From Amycolatopsis tucumanensis (lineage in GTDB: Bacteria; Actinomycetota; Actinomycetes; Mycobacteriales; Pseudonocardiaceae): 64,000 bases of DNA. The notes under the pieces were generated by a model. That model saw only the letters and a program-made list of their open reading frames with translations. It had not been told where the DNA came from and ran no database searches. Position numbers and translations under genes: made by a program. Below, in pieces: positions 45,354 to 56,056 of this stretch (position 1 is the stretch's first letter; every line of letters starts with the position of its first letter). The DNA is taken from NCBI RefSeq assembly GCF_021654135.1, contig NZ_JAKGSD010000013.1, forward strand, positions 106,213-170,212. Reading direction: 5' to 3'.

Positions 45354-45881
45354 ATGGCCATCGCAGAACTGGGCGGGTTCGCCGACGCCTTCGCCGGCGC
45401 CGGCGGCGACACGCCGGACTACGCCAAGATCCGTGAGGTCGCCGACGCGCTGGTGCCGTTCGGCAACCACGCCGGGGTCGCGATCACCGAGGTCGGGCCC
45501 GACCGCGCCGTCGCGGAGGTGGCGGGCACGGACCACCAGCTCAACCACCTGGGCACCGTGCACGCCGGGGCGCTGTTCCTGGCCGCGGACATCGCCGGGG
45601 CGTCGGCGTTCGTGGGTGCGATCGCACCGCGACTGTCCGATGTGGAGTTCCTGGTACTGCGTGACGCGCGGTGCTCGTTCCGCAAGCCCGCGACGGGCCG
45701 GATCCGCGCGGTCGCGACGGTCGACGAGCGGGAGATCCGCCGCGTGCTGGGCGATCCGGCCGCGACGCGGTTCGACCTGGACGGCAAGGCGCTGTGCTAC
45801 AACGACGACGACGTGCTGGTCGCGAAGTTCACCTTCGAGTACGTGGGCAACCTCAAGGAGTCCGGCCGTGTCGGTGAGTGA
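45354..45881 (+). CDS. PaaI-like hotdog-fold thioesterase (DUF4442-like)
   Basis: 175 residues. The hotdog core reads NHLGTVHAGALFLAADIAGA, the catalytic-Asp-type region of PaaI/DUF4442 proteins. AAGGAG precedes the ATG at 45354. Its stop overlaps the hydrolase GTG by 14 nt, so the two are coupled. It probably hydrolyses an acyl-CoA intermediate of the same pathway as the ACAD. Confidence 0.85.
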   Translation: MAIAELGGFADAFAGAGGDTPDYAKIREVADALVPFGNHAGVAITEVGPDRAVAEVAGTDHQLNHLGTVHAGALFLAADIAGASAFVGAIAPRLSDVEFLVLRDARCSFRKPATGRIRAVATVDEREIRRVLGDPAATRFDLDGKALCYNDDDVLVAKFTFEYVGNLKESGRVGE

Positions 45882-46752
45882 GGCGGGCCGGCGGCCGTCG
45901 GAGTTCTCGTCGCTGGAGTCGCTGACCGTGGCGTCCGAGGGCGCCACGTTCGTGGTGCGGCTGCTGCCCGCGGCCGACCCGGCCGCGCCGGTCGTGCTGG
46001 TGCTGCCGGCGATGGCGATGAAGGCGAAGTTCTACCTGCCGCTGGCCAAGGCGCTGCACGCGGCGGGCCTGTCGGTGGCGACGGTCGACCTGCGCGGCCA
46101 GGGCGAGGCGAAGCCCGCGCTGCGGGAGGGCCCGGACTTCGGGTACCGCGAGCTGATCGAGGCCGACCTGCCCGCGGTGGCGGCGGCCCTGCGCTCGCGG
46201 TTCCCGGGCGCGCCGCTGCACCTGCTGGGGCACAGCCTGGGCGGGCAGATCGCGCTGCTGTTCACGGCCGCGCACCCGGACCAGGTGGCCGGCGTGGTGA
46301 CGATCGGCACCGGCACGGTGTTCTGGCGCGCGTTCGGCCCGCGGCGGTGGGTCGAGGCGCTGTGGAAGATCCAGTGGATCGGGCTGGTCGCGAAGGTGCG
46401 CGGGTGGTGGCCCGGCGGGGTGCTGATCCCGGGCGCGATGGCGGGCGGCGTGATGACCGACTGGGCGCGCCACTCGCGCACCAGCCGCTACCGCCCGCGC
46501 GGCGGGAGCCACGACTACGACCGGCTGCTGCGCGAGGTGCGGGTGCCGGTGCTGCTGATCTCGCTGGCCGAGGACACGCTGGGCCCGAAGTCGAACGTGG
46601 ACTTCCTGGCCACGCGCGTGCCGTCGCAGCGGTGGCACATCGAGCGCGGCGCGGGTGTGGAGCACCTGGACCACTTCGAGTGGATCAAAGACAGCGCGGT
46701 GCTGGGCCCGGCGGTCGCCGAGTGGGTGACGCGGGGAGAGCTGCCCGGCTGA
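45868..46752 (+). CDS. Alpha/beta hydrolase, serine type
   Basis: 294 residues. Oxyanion region VLPAMAMKAKFYLPLAKAL, nucleophile elbow LLGHSLGGQIAL, acid LAEDTLGPKSN and a late His near VEHLDHFEW. GTG at 45868 follows AAGGAG with a 7-nt spacer. Third gene of the ACAD-thioesterase operon; substrate unknown. Confidence 0.88.
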   Translation: MSVSEAGRRPSEFSSLESLTVASEGATFVVRLLPAADPAAPVVLVLPAMAMKAKFYLPLAKALHAAGLSVATVDLRGQGEAKPALREGPDFGYRELIEADLPAVAAALRSRFPGAPLHLLGHSLGGQIALLFTAAHPDQVAGVVTIGTGTVFWRAFGPRRWVEALWKIQWIGLVAKVRGWWPGGVLIPGAMAGGVMTDWARHSRTSRYRPRGGSHDYDRLLREVRVPVLLISLAEDTLGPKSNVDFLATRVPSQRWHIERGAGVEHLDHFEWIKDSAVLGPAVAEWVTRGELPG

Positions 46753-46879
46753 CGGACGGGCTCGCGGCCCGCTCGGTGCGCCTGGAGGCCGCCGGGCGGG
46801 CCGTTGTCATTCCGGCGTCAGCGGATCAGCTTGACCGGGACGTCCACTCCGTCGAGGTCCGCCCAGGCGTTGTCGACGG

Positions 46880-46999
46880 TCATTCGCAGGCTTCCCGGGC
46901 GGCTTCCGACCGCCGCTCCGCGATCAGTTCGTCGGCGGCGGAGCCGGTGCCGCGCCATGCCTCCGCGACCTCGTCCCTGACCCGCTCAATGAGGTGGGC
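46880..46999 (-). pseudogene. Possible antitoxin C-terminal remnant
   Basis: About 39 residues open to the MFS gene boundary: HLIERVRDEVAEAWRGTGSA, then ADELIAERRSEAAREACE, resembling the toxin-binding tails of VapB-like antitoxins. Its stop overlaps by ATGA a 21-residue ORF (MTVDNAWADLDGVDVPVKLI), the arrangement of a TA pair, but neither part is complete. Weak evidence. Confidence 0.3.
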
Positions 47000-47009
47000 G
47001 CGCGGCCAG

Positions 47010-48365
47010 CTAGACCCGCTCCGGCACCCGCACCGCCGCCGGGCGCTGGGCCATCACCAGCACCCCGGCCAGCAGGGCTCCCGACGCGGCGACCGCGAAC
47101 GTCACCCACAGCGTGCCAGGGCCCGGGGACAGCAGACCGGCCAGCGCGACCCCGACGACGGCCCCGAACTGGCGGAACGTGTTCATGCTCCCCGACGCCG
47201 TTCCGCTGAGCTCCGGCGGCACGGCGCCCATCATGGCCTGGATCGCGACCACGCCGCTGGACAGCGGCACGCCCACGCCGAGCAGCACCAGCGCCCACCC
47301 GTATGCCCAATACCCGGCGCCGGTCTCGAGCAGTGTCAGGCCGAGCAGGCCGGCGGTGATGCACGCCAGCCCGAGCGCCATCGTGACCCTGGTGCCCAGC
47401 CACGCGGCCACCGCGGACGCCAGCACGGCCGTGACGCCCAGACACCCGAACAGCGCCAGGAACCGCACGCCGGTCGCCATCGGGGACAGGCCCAGCGCCT
47501 CCTGCAGGTGCACCGTCACCAGGTACAGCACCGCGTACAGCCCGAACAGGCCCAGGAAGTTCACCGCGCACGCCAGCGCGACCTCGCGGATCCCCAGCAG
47601 CCGCGGCGGCAGCATCGGCTCGGACGTGCGCCGCTGCCACGCCACGAACGCCCCGAGCCCGACCAGCCCGCCCGCGAGCACTCCCAGCACGACCGGCGAG
47701 TTCCAGCCCAGCACCCTGCCCTCGATCAGCACGTAGGTCACCGCCGCCGCGCCGGCCACGAACAGCACCTGGCCCGGGACATCTATCCGGCGACCGCCCG
47801 AGGGCGCCACCCGCGGCATCGTCCACAACAGACCCGCGAACGCCACCACGCCGATCGGCAGGTTGATCCAGAACATGCTCCGCCACCCGGCGCCTTCGAC
47901 CAGCAACCCGCCGAGCAGCGGCCCGAGCGCGAGCGCGACCCCGCTGGTCCCGCCCCACACACCGATCGCCCTGGCCCGCGCCCGCGCGTCGGTGAACAAC
48001 CCGGCGGTGGCGGCCAGTGACACCGGCACGACCGCGGCCGCGAAGACGCCCTGCGCGCCGCGGGCCGCGATCAGCGCCCCGCTGTCCGGCGCCGCCGCGC
48101 AGGCCACCGACGCGAGCGTGAACCCGGCGATCCCGGCCAGCAACACGGACTTGCGGCCGAGGCGATCGCCGAGCGAGCCCGCGGTGAGCAGCAGGCAGGC
48201 GAACGCGAGCGTGTAGGCGTCGAGCAGCCACTGCGCCAAGCTGGGCCCGGCCCCGAAATCAGCCCGGATGGCGGGCACCGCGACCGGCGTGATGCTGGTG
48301 TCGAGGTAGACCAGGAACGACGCGACGCAGATCAGCGCGAGCACGAGCCGGGAACGAGGCGACAC
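47010..48365 (-). CDS. MFS multidrug exporter, DHA2 (EmrB/QacA) type
   Basis: 451 residues, about 12-14 hydrophobic helices. DHA family motif 1 LDTSITPVAVPAIRADF (LDxTxxNVAxP-like), GSLGDRLGRKSVLL (motif A), and motif C-like GVALALGPLLGGLL in helix 5. GTG at 48365. Divergent from the ABC importer across 254 bp. Substrate unknown. Confidence 0.9.
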   Translation of the reverse strand: MSPRSRLVLALICVASFLVYLDTSITPVAVPAIRADFGAGPSLAQWLLDAYTLAFACLLLTAGSLGDRLGRKSVLLAGIAGFTLASVACAAAPDSGALIAARGAQGVFAAAVVPVSLAATAGLFTDARARARAIGVWGGTSGVALALGPLLGGLLVEGAGWRSMFWINLPIGVVAFAGLLWTMPRVAPSGGRRIDVPGQVLFVAGAAAVTYVLIEGRVLGWNSPVVLGVLAGGLVGLGAFVAWQRRTSEPMLPPRLLGIREVALACAVNFLGLFGLYAVLYLVTVHLQEALGLSPMATGVRFLALFGCLGVTAVLASAVAAWLGTRVTMALGLACITAGLLGLTLLETGAGYWAYGWALVLLGVGVPLSSGVVAIQAMMGAVPPELSGTASGSMNTFRQFGAVVGVALAGLLSPGPGTLWVTFAVAASGALLAGVLVMAQRPAAVRVPERV

Positions 48366-48619
48366 CGCCTCACGCTAACCATTCCCGGACCGGCGGAAAG
48401 CGCGCCACTGGCATTCCTTTCGCCCGATCGGAACAACCTATCGATTCGCCGCGCCGATCGATCCGGCACTCCTTCCGATCCTCCCTGAACAGGCCCCTGA
48501 ACTGGGCTTTCGCGCGCCGCAACCGTGTCCACCCGTTCACCTGCGCTACACCGGGGGCTGCTGTGATGCGCCGCGAAACACGCATTCCGCGATTCCCCGA
48601 GGACCGGGAGGAAAAACCG

Positions 48620-49723
48620 GTGAGCCGGATCCAGATCCAAGCGGCGACCAAGCGGTTCGGCGCGGTCACCGCGGTCGACGAGGTCACGCTGGACGTCGGC
48701 GACGGCGAGTTCCTCGTCCTGCTCGGCCCCAGCGGCTGCGGCAAGTCCACGCTGCTGCGCGCGATCGCCGGGCTGGCGCCGCTGTCGGCGGGCCGCATCC
48801 TCCTCGGCGACCGCGACATCACCCACACCCCGCCGCGCGACCGCGACCTGGCGATGGTGTTCCAGAGCTACGCGCTCTACCCGCATTTGACCGTCGAGCG
48901 CAACATCGGCTTCCCGCTGCGGGCGCGCCGCCGCCCCAGGACCGAGATCCGGCAGCGGGTGACCGAGGTGGCGCAGGTGCTCGACCTCGACGGCCTCCTC
49001 GACCGCCGCCCCAAGGAACTCTCCGGCGGGCAGCGGCAGCGGGTCGCACTGGGCCGGGCCCTGGTGCGCGACCCCGGCGCGTTCCTGATGGACGAGCCAC
49101 TGTCCAACCTGGACGCCAAACTGCGGACCGCGACCCGGTCCGAACTGACCGAGCTGCACCGCCGGCTCGGCTCCACGTTCGTCTACGTCACCCACGACCA
49201 GGTGGAGGCGATGACCATGGCCACCCGCATCGCGCTGCTGAACCAGGGCAGGCTCGAGCAGGTCGGCACCCCCACCGAGGTCTACGACGAGCCCGCCTCG
49301 GTGTTCGTGGCCGGGTTCCTCGGCGCCCCGCCGATGAACCTGCTGCCCGCCACGGTCGTCAGCCGCGGCGGCGCCCTGCACGTCGTCGGCGAGGACTTCG
49401 GCCTGCCGCTGGGCATCACTTCCGACCTGCCCCCGGCGGAGGTGGTGCTGGGCATCCGGCCCGAGCACCTCACCCGGGGACCGGGCCTGCGGGCCGTGGT
49501 GCGGCTCGTGGAGAACCTCGGCAGCGAGGAGGTCGCGCACTGCACCGTCGGCGGAGCCCGGGTGTGCGTCCGCGGCCCGCGTCCGCTCGGCCTGGCCGCC
49601 GGTGACGCGGTCGAGCTGACGGCCGCGCCAGAGCGCCTGCACCTGTTCGACCGCGACACCGGACGGCGGTTGCGGTGGGAACCCGTGCCCGCCCTCGACG
49701 AACTCTCCGCTCTCCCCCAGTGA
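48620..49723 (+). CDS. Carbohydrate-type ABC transporter ATPase (UgpC/MalK-like)
   Basis: 367 residues. Walker A LLGPSGCGKSTLL, Q loop MVFQSYALYPHLTV, signature LSGGQRQRVALGRALVRDP, Walker B GAFLMDEPLSNLDAKL, H loop VTHDQVEAMT, then a C-terminal TOBE-type regulatory domain (VVLGIRPEHLTRG). GTG at 48620 after GGGAGG. It heads an operon with a binding protein and two permeases, forming a complete CUT1-type importer. Confidence 0.93.
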   Translation: MSRIQIQAATKRFGAVTAVDEVTLDVGDGEFLVLLGPSGCGKSTLLRAIAGLAPLSAGRILLGDRDITHTPPRDRDLAMVFQSYALYPHLTVERNIGFPLRARRRPRTEIRQRVTEVAQVLDLDGLLDRRPKELSGGQRQRVALGRALVRDPGAFLMDEPLSNLDAKLRTATRSELTELHRRLGSTFVYVTHDQVEAMTMATRIALLNQGRLEQVGTPTEVYDEPASVFVAGFLGAPPMNLLPATVVSRGGALHVVGEDFGLPLGITSDLPPAEVVLGIRPEHLTRGPGLRAVVRLVENLGSEEVAHCTVGGARVCVRGPRPLGLAAGDAVELTAAPERLHLFDRDTGRRLRWEPVPALDELSALPQ

Positions 49724-49740
49724 AACAAGGAGCACGACCC

Positions 49741-51108
49741 ATGAGGAAAACCCCGATCGCCCTCGCGCTGGCGGTGGTGCTGGGCACCACGGCCTGCGGG
49801 CTGGGCAGCACCGCCTCGCAGGAACCGAGCACGGTGGCGCGCGCCCCCGAGCTGCGGCCGGACCAGCAGGTCTCGATCGTGTTCGAGAGCTACAACTTCG
49901 GCCAGGCCGGCGCGTGGACGGACACGTTCAACGAGCTGATCGGCAAGTTCCAGCAGGCGCATCCGAACATCAAGGTGACCGCGCAGAAGCCGCAGGGCAA
50001 CAGCCCCAACCCGGCCACCGACACGGTGCCGAGCATCCAGGCCCAGATGGCCGCGGGCAGCCCGCCGGACGTGGCGCAGCTCGGGTTCTCCGACCTGGAC
50101 TTCACCATCCACGGTCTCGGCGCGAAGCCGCTGGACGACCTGGTGGGCAAGGAGGAGGTGCAGGCCAACTTCGACGGCGCGAAGCACCCGTTCGCCCCGA
50201 CCGCGCGCACCCTGGCCGACTGGGACGGCAAGACCTACGGCGTGCCGTTCGTCTTCTCCACCCCGGTGCTCTACTACAACGCGACGCTGTTCCAGCAGGC
50301 CGGTCTGGACCCGGCGAACCCGCCGAAGACGTGGGACGAGGTGCAGCAGGCCTCGCAGGCGATCAAGCAGCGCACCGGCAAGGACGGCACCTACATCGAC
50401 TGCCTGACCAAGACCGCGAAGGACTGGTGCTTCCAGTCGCTGGTGCGCAGCAACGGTGGTCATGTCCTTTCCGAGGACCGCTCGTCGCTGGCCTTCGCCG
50501 ACGCCCCCGCCGTCGAGGTCGTGCGCATGGCCCAGAACATGGTGAACACCGGCAGCACGCCGAAGCTGACGCAGCAGCAGGGCTACGAGGCCTTCGCCCG
50601 CGGTGACATCGGGATGATCCTGGAGACCAGCGCGATCCAGGCCACCTTCATCAAGGGCGCCAAGGACAAGTGGGACCTGCGGGCCACCACGATGCCGTCG
50701 TTCGGCGGCAAGCCCACGGTGGCGACCAACTCCGGCGCGTCGCTGTTCGTGTTCTCCCAGGACCCGGCCAAGCAGCGCGCGGCATGGGAGCTGATCCGCT
50801 TCCTCACCAGCGAGGAGGCCTACACCACGATCGCGTCGAAGATCGGCTACCTGCCGCTGCGCACCGGCCTGCTGGAAGACCCAGACGGGCTGCAGGCGTG
50901 GGCGGCGAAGAACCCGCTGATCAAGCCGAACGTGGAGCAGCTCGCGCACCTGGAGCCGTGGGTGTCCTTCCCGGGCAACTCCTACCTGCAGATCCGCGAC
51001 GGCATGATGGACGCCGTCGAGAAGGCGGTCTACCAGGGCGCCGACCCGCAGGCGGCGCTGACCGCGGCGCGGGACGCGGCCAAGCCGCTGATGCCGGCGG
51101 GCAGGTAG
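49741..51108 (+). CDS. ABC transporter substrate-binding lipoprotein
   Basis: 455 residues. The signal peptide ends with a lipobox (VLGTTACG) so the Cys is lipidated. The mature protein is a family 1 sugar-binding protein (NELIGKFQQAHPNIKVTAQK, YGVPFVFSTPVLYYNATLF, GMILETSAIQATFIKGA). ATG at 49741. Residues suggest a UgpB-like protein (glycerol-3-phosphate or oligosaccharide); ligand not provable. Confidence 0.9.
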   Translation: MRKTPIALALAVVLGTTACGLGSTASQEPSTVARAPELRPDQQVSIVFESYNFGQAGAWTDTFNELIGKFQQAHPNIKVTAQKPQGNSPNPATDTVPSIQAQMAAGSPPDVAQLGFSDLDFTIHGLGAKPLDDLVGKEEVQANFDGAKHPFAPTARTLADWDGKTYGVPFVFSTPVLYYNATLFQQAGLDPANPPKTWDEVQQASQAIKQRTGKDGTYIDCLTKTAKDWCFQSLVRSNGGHVLSEDRSSLAFADAPAVEVVRMAQNMVNTGSTPKLTQQQGYEAFARGDIGMILETSAIQATFIKGAKDKWDLRATTMPSFGGKPTVATNSGASLFVFSQDPAKQRAAWELIRFLTSEEAYTTIASKIGYLPLRTGLLEDPDGLQAWAAKNPLIKPNVEQLAHLEPWVSFPGNSYLQIRDGMMDAVEKAVYQGADPQAALTAARDAAKPLMPAGR

Positions 51109-51116
51109 TCCGCGCG

Positions 51117-52055
51117 ATGTTCGTCGAAGTCGCCCTGCCGGCGCCGATCGCGGTGCCGGTGGCCGAGCGTCCGGCGCTGGTACGGCGGGTGCTGCGCGCG
51201 GCCCCGCCGTACCTCTACCTCGCGCCGGCGCTGGCCCTGCTGGTGATCTGGACCTACCGGCCGCTGGTGCAGACCGCGCAGCTGTCGTTCTTCTCGTGGA
51301 ACCTGCTGCCGACCCAGCCGATGGTGCCGGTGGGCCTGGCCAACTACGAGCGGCTGATCGACCTGCCCGAGCTGGGCCAGGCGGTGCTGCGCACGCTGGT
51401 GGTGATCGCCGGGCTGCTGCCGTTCACCGTCGTGGTCCCGGTGGTGGCGGCGCTGCTGACCCGGCGCATCCAGGGCCGCGCCCGGGTGGTGTACCAGGCG
51501 CTGGTGTTCGCGCCGATGCTGGTCGCGCCGGTGGCCAGCGCCGCGGTGTGGCAGTGGATGCTCGACCCGGGCGCCGGCGCGGTGAACCGGGTGCTCGGCA
51601 CGGACCTGAACTGGCTGCACGAGACCGGCTCGGCGCAACTGGCGGTCATCGGGATCACCGGGTGGCACCTGCTCGGGTTCGCGGTGCTCGTGGTGACCGC
51701 CGGCCTGGCCGGGATCAACTCCGACTACTCCGACGCCGCCCAGCTCGACGGCGCCACCCGCGGGCAGGTGACGCGGTGGATCACGCTGCCGCTGCTGTCG
51801 CCGACGCTGGTGTTCCTGACGCTGATGACCGTGCTGCTGTCCGCGCAGTGGACGTTCCCGCTGATCGACACGCTCACCCAGGGCGGTCCCGCGGACGCCA
51901 CCACGAACGTCTACTACCTGCTGTGGGACTACAGCTTCCACAGCTACGACGCGGGCCTGGGCGCGGCGGCCGGGATGCTGCTGTTCATCGGTTTCGGCGT
52001 GATCGCGGCCGGGCTCGTGTGGCTGTCCGAACGCCTCACCTTCCACGACGACTGA
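51117..52055 (+). CDS. ABC transporter permease (UgpA/MalF-like)
   Basis: 312 residues, about six transmembrane helices. The EAA loop appears as SDAAQLDGATRGQVTRWITL. ATG at 51117, 8 nt after the binding-protein stop. Pairs with the permease at 52066. Confidence 0.9.
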   Translation: MFVEVALPAPIAVPVAERPALVRRVLRAAPPYLYLAPALALLVIWTYRPLVQTAQLSFFSWNLLPTQPMVPVGLANYERLIDLPELGQAVLRTLVVIAGLLPFTVVVPVVAALLTRRIQGRARVVYQALVFAPMLVAPVASAAVWQWMLDPGAGAVNRVLGTDLNWLHETGSAQLAVIGITGWHLLGFAVLVVTAGLAGINSDYSDAAQLDGATRGQVTRWITLPLLSPTLVFLTLMTVLLSAQWTFPLIDTLTQGGPADATTNVYYLLWDYSFHSYDAGLGAAAGMLLFIGFGVIAAGLVWLSERLTFHDD

Positions 52056-52065
52056 GGAGTGCACT

Positions 52066-52875
52066 GTGGACTCCCGCTGGCGCACGATCCGGGGGCACGC
52101 CGTTCTGGTGGTCCTCGGCGTGCTGTGCGTGTTCCCGATCTACTGGCTGTACGCGACGTCGCTGCGGCGGCCGGACGACGTGTTGTCGTTGTCGCTCCTG
52201 CCGTGGCCGTTGTCGCTGGAGAGCTACGCGGACGCGGCGAGCAAGGTCGACGTCGCCGGGCTGCTGGTGAACACCACGGTGGTGGCGCTGCTGACGGCGC
52301 TGGGGCAGCTGCTGACCGGGCTGCTCGCCGCGTACGCGTTCGCCGCGTGGCGGTTCCGGTTCCAGCGGCTGCTGTACCTGGCGTTCGTCGGGACGTGGCT
52401 GGTGCCATTCCAGGTGACGATGCTGCCGAACTACGTGCTGCTGTTCCAGCTCGGGCTGCTCAACACGCTGGCCGGCGTGGTGGTGCCGAACCTGTGCTCG
52501 GCGCTGGGCGTGCTGATGCTGCGGCAGCACCTGGACGGGTTCCCGAAGGAACTGCTCGAGGCGGCGCGCATGGACGGCCGCTCGTCGTGGACGACATTGT
52601 GGACGGTCGTGGTGCCGAACCTGCGGCCCGCGCTGGCCGCGCTGACGATCCTGCTGTTCGTGAACGCCTGGAACGAGTACTTCTGGCCGGCGATGGTGCT
52701 GCAGCGCAGCAACGCCATGGTGCAGCTGGGGTTGCGCAGTTTCATGGGCACGGAGGGCAACGACTGGGGCCCGCTGATGGCCGTGGCCGGCCTGGCGTGC
52801 CTGCCAGTGTTCGCGATCTACCTGCTGCTGCAGCGGCACATCGTGAACGCCTTCGTGCGGTCGGGGTTGAAGTAG
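52066..52875 (+). CDS. ABC transporter permease (UgpE/MalG-like)
   Basis: 269 residues, six helices. The EAA motif reads PKELLEAARMDGRSSWTTLW. GTG at 52066, 10 nt after the previous gene, with GAGG in the gap. Last gene of the importer operon. Confidence 0.9.
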   Translation: MDSRWRTIRGHAVLVVLGVLCVFPIYWLYATSLRRPDDVLSLSLLPWPLSLESYADAASKVDVAGLLVNTTVVALLTALGQLLTGLLAAYAFAAWRFRFQRLLYLAFVGTWLVPFQVTMLPNYVLLFQLGLLNTLAGVVVPNLCSALGVLMLRQHLDGFPKELLEAARMDGRSSWTTLWTVVVPNLRPALAALTILLFVNAWNEYFWPAMVLQRSNAMVQLGLRSFMGTEGNDWGPLMAVAGLACLPVFAIYLLLQRHIVNAFVRSGLK

Positions 52876-52966
52876 ACGGATACCAAGGGAATCTTGAAAG
52901 AAAGGGCCGATCGTGACTTCCTGAAAGGTGTCATCCGGTCGTCGTATTGTTGATTCACCCGCGCCG

Positions 52967-52981
52967 TTGTATCAAGTACAA
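52967..52981. promoter_or_regulatory. TTGTA-TCAAG-TACAA repeat at the start of the DUF6119 gene
   Basis: A perfect 5-bp inverted repeat in a short AT-rich patch directly before the GTG at 52982. It overlaps any ribosome or -10 region, so it could be a self-operator of a leaderless gene. Chance occurrence is possible. Confidence 0.35.
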
Positions 52982-54676
52982 GTGACCGGTGACGGCAGCG
53001 ATCGGACGCCCGCGAGCCTGGCGACTCGCAGGATGAGCGTCTATCGCATGCGTCACACGGATACACTTCGCGAACTCGTCGCGACCAAGATCATCGACGA
53101 TGACGAGCAGAAATTCGCCATCCGCGACGTCCGCGTGGGCTCGTTGCCCGCCCTGCTGGTCTCCGGCGAGTCCGAGGTCGGCCCGGTCGAATGGACGAGC
53201 GCGATCAGGTCACTGACCGGTGTCGACCTCGGCTTCACGACCACGACAGCTTCGGCGGCATTGTTCCTGCGCGTCGACGAAACGAGCTATGCCCTGACCT
53301 TCGGCCACGGATGGCGATATCCCAGGGACAGCAAGATCGACCGCGAATTCGGGCTGGATGTGGCTGTTCGGCTGCTCGACCCCGACGAAATCAAAGAGAT
53401 CACTCGATGGGCGTTGAGCGCGAAGGCCCGCGTGGACCGCAACATGGTTCCGGGCGGCCAGGGGCTCTGGGCCTTCGGCCTGCGCGAACATGCCGAACTC
53501 GTCCGCAACCTGACCGGGAAGGTGCACGGCGACGTCAGGCTCGACTTGGCCTACGTTCGACAGCGCGGACGCTACCGGAACTTCTCGCTGAGTCTCGAAT
53601 GCGGCGACGGTCTGCACATTCCCCTCGGTATCGAGGCGGAATCGCTGTCGTCGGATCTCCGGGCACTCACCAGAGCCGTGGACGAACTGCCCGTCAACGA
53701 CCGCCTGGAGCCACTGCGGTGGGTGCGCCGAGTACCACCGAACGACGATCTCCGGGAAGTTCTCGATTCGGCAGCCGCGGACTTGCTTGCCGACCCCGAC
53801 ATCGGCCGCGGCGAAGCCGGCATCGCATATCCCGCTCGCTACTACGACGGTCCCACCGTCCACCGCTACCGGGGCCACATCGGCGACACCAAGATCGACA
53901 CTGACGAACTCACCCTCGCTCATCTTCAAGAAGGTGTTCGCCGCCTCGGGCCGGACAGGACGGTGGGAGCCCTGCGGTCCAGCAACATCGAAGGGTTCGA
54001 CGAGGACGGCAGGAGTCTGGGCGGAGAGGTGTCCGCGCTGCACTGGATGGCGGCGGAGGTCACCGACCCGGACTACCGGCACGTCCTGCTGGACGGCGAG
54101 TGGTACGAGATCGGCGAGAAGTACGTCGAGCACGTCGATCGAGTCATCTCCGAGGCTTTCGCGAACACGCCGCCCTGGACACTGCCGCCGTGGAACGCCG
54201 CTCCCCGCGACGACGCCGGCAAGGTGGTCGAAGGCAACTACAATCGCTTCGTCGCGGACAAGGACAGCCGTTTCCTCTGCCTCGACAAGAAACTCCTCAA
54301 GACCCGCGTGCACCCGCGCGGGTTCGAAGCCTGCGACCTCCTGGGCCCGGGCAACGTTCTCGTGCACGTCAAGAAGGTCAGTTCAGGGACCGGGTCCTCG
54401 GTGCTCAGCCATCTGTTCGCCCAAGGGCTCGTGGCCGTCGAGAGTCTCACCGACCGCACAACCTGGGACGAGTTCGTCAAGATCGTCGGCGAACAGGACG
54501 AGACTCGCGCACGAGAACTGGGCACCCGTCCCGCCGGGCTGGTCTACGCCATCCATCGATCCGACAAGCCGCTCGATCCGAGCACACTGTTCACGTTCGC
54601 CCGCTCCGCCCTGGTGTCCGCATCCGTCACCTTGGCCACCTACGACATCCCGCTCCAGGTTTGCGTCATCCCGTGA
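52982..54676 (+). CDS. DUF6119/TIGR04141-family protein (sporadically distributed)
   Basis: 564 residues from the GTG at 52982; an ATG at 53033 is an alternative. The family layout is visible: an N-terminal RRMSVYRMRHTDTLRELVAT region, ALTFGHGWRYPRDSKIDREF about residue 100, and a C-terminal block DKDSRFLCLDKKLLKTR, EACDLLGPGNVLVHVKKVSS, TGSSVLSHLFAQGLVAVESL. I assign it to TIGR04141 (sporadically distributed protein) from these motifs. The family's function is unknown to me. It is a lone gene between an ABC operon and the carboxylase operon, with somewhat less GC-rich codons than its neighbours, consistent with horizontal gain. Confidence 0.72.
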   Translation: MTGDGSDRTPASLATRRMSVYRMRHTDTLRELVATKIIDDDEQKFAIRDVRVGSLPALLVSGESEVGPVEWTSAIRSLTGVDLGFTTTTASAALFLRVDETSYALTFGHGWRYPRDSKIDREFGLDVAVRLLDPDEIKEITRWALSAKARVDRNMVPGGQGLWAFGLREHAELVRNLTGKVHGDVRLDLAYVRQRGRYRNFSLSLECGDGLHIPLGIEAESLSSDLRALTRAVDELPVNDRLEPLRWVRRVPPNDDLREVLDSAAADLLADPDIGRGEAGIAYPARYYDGPTVHRYRGHIGDTKIDTDELTLAHLQEGVRRLGPDRTVGALRSSNIEGFDEDGRSLGGEVSALHWMAAEVTDPDYRHVLLDGEWYEIGEKYVEHVDRVISEAFANTPPWTLPPWNAAPRDDAGKVVEGNYNRFVADKDSRFLCLDKKLLKTRVHPRGFEACDLLGPGNVLVHVKKVSSGTGSSVLSHLFAQGLVAVESLTDRTTWDEFVKIVGEQDETRARELGTRPAGLVYAIHRSDKPLDPSTLFTFARSALVSASVTLATYDIPLQVCVIP

Positions 54677-54697
54677 CCCACGCGATCGCCCCCGGCC

Positions 54698-56052
<1,355 letters not shown>

Positions 56053-56056
<4 letters not shown>

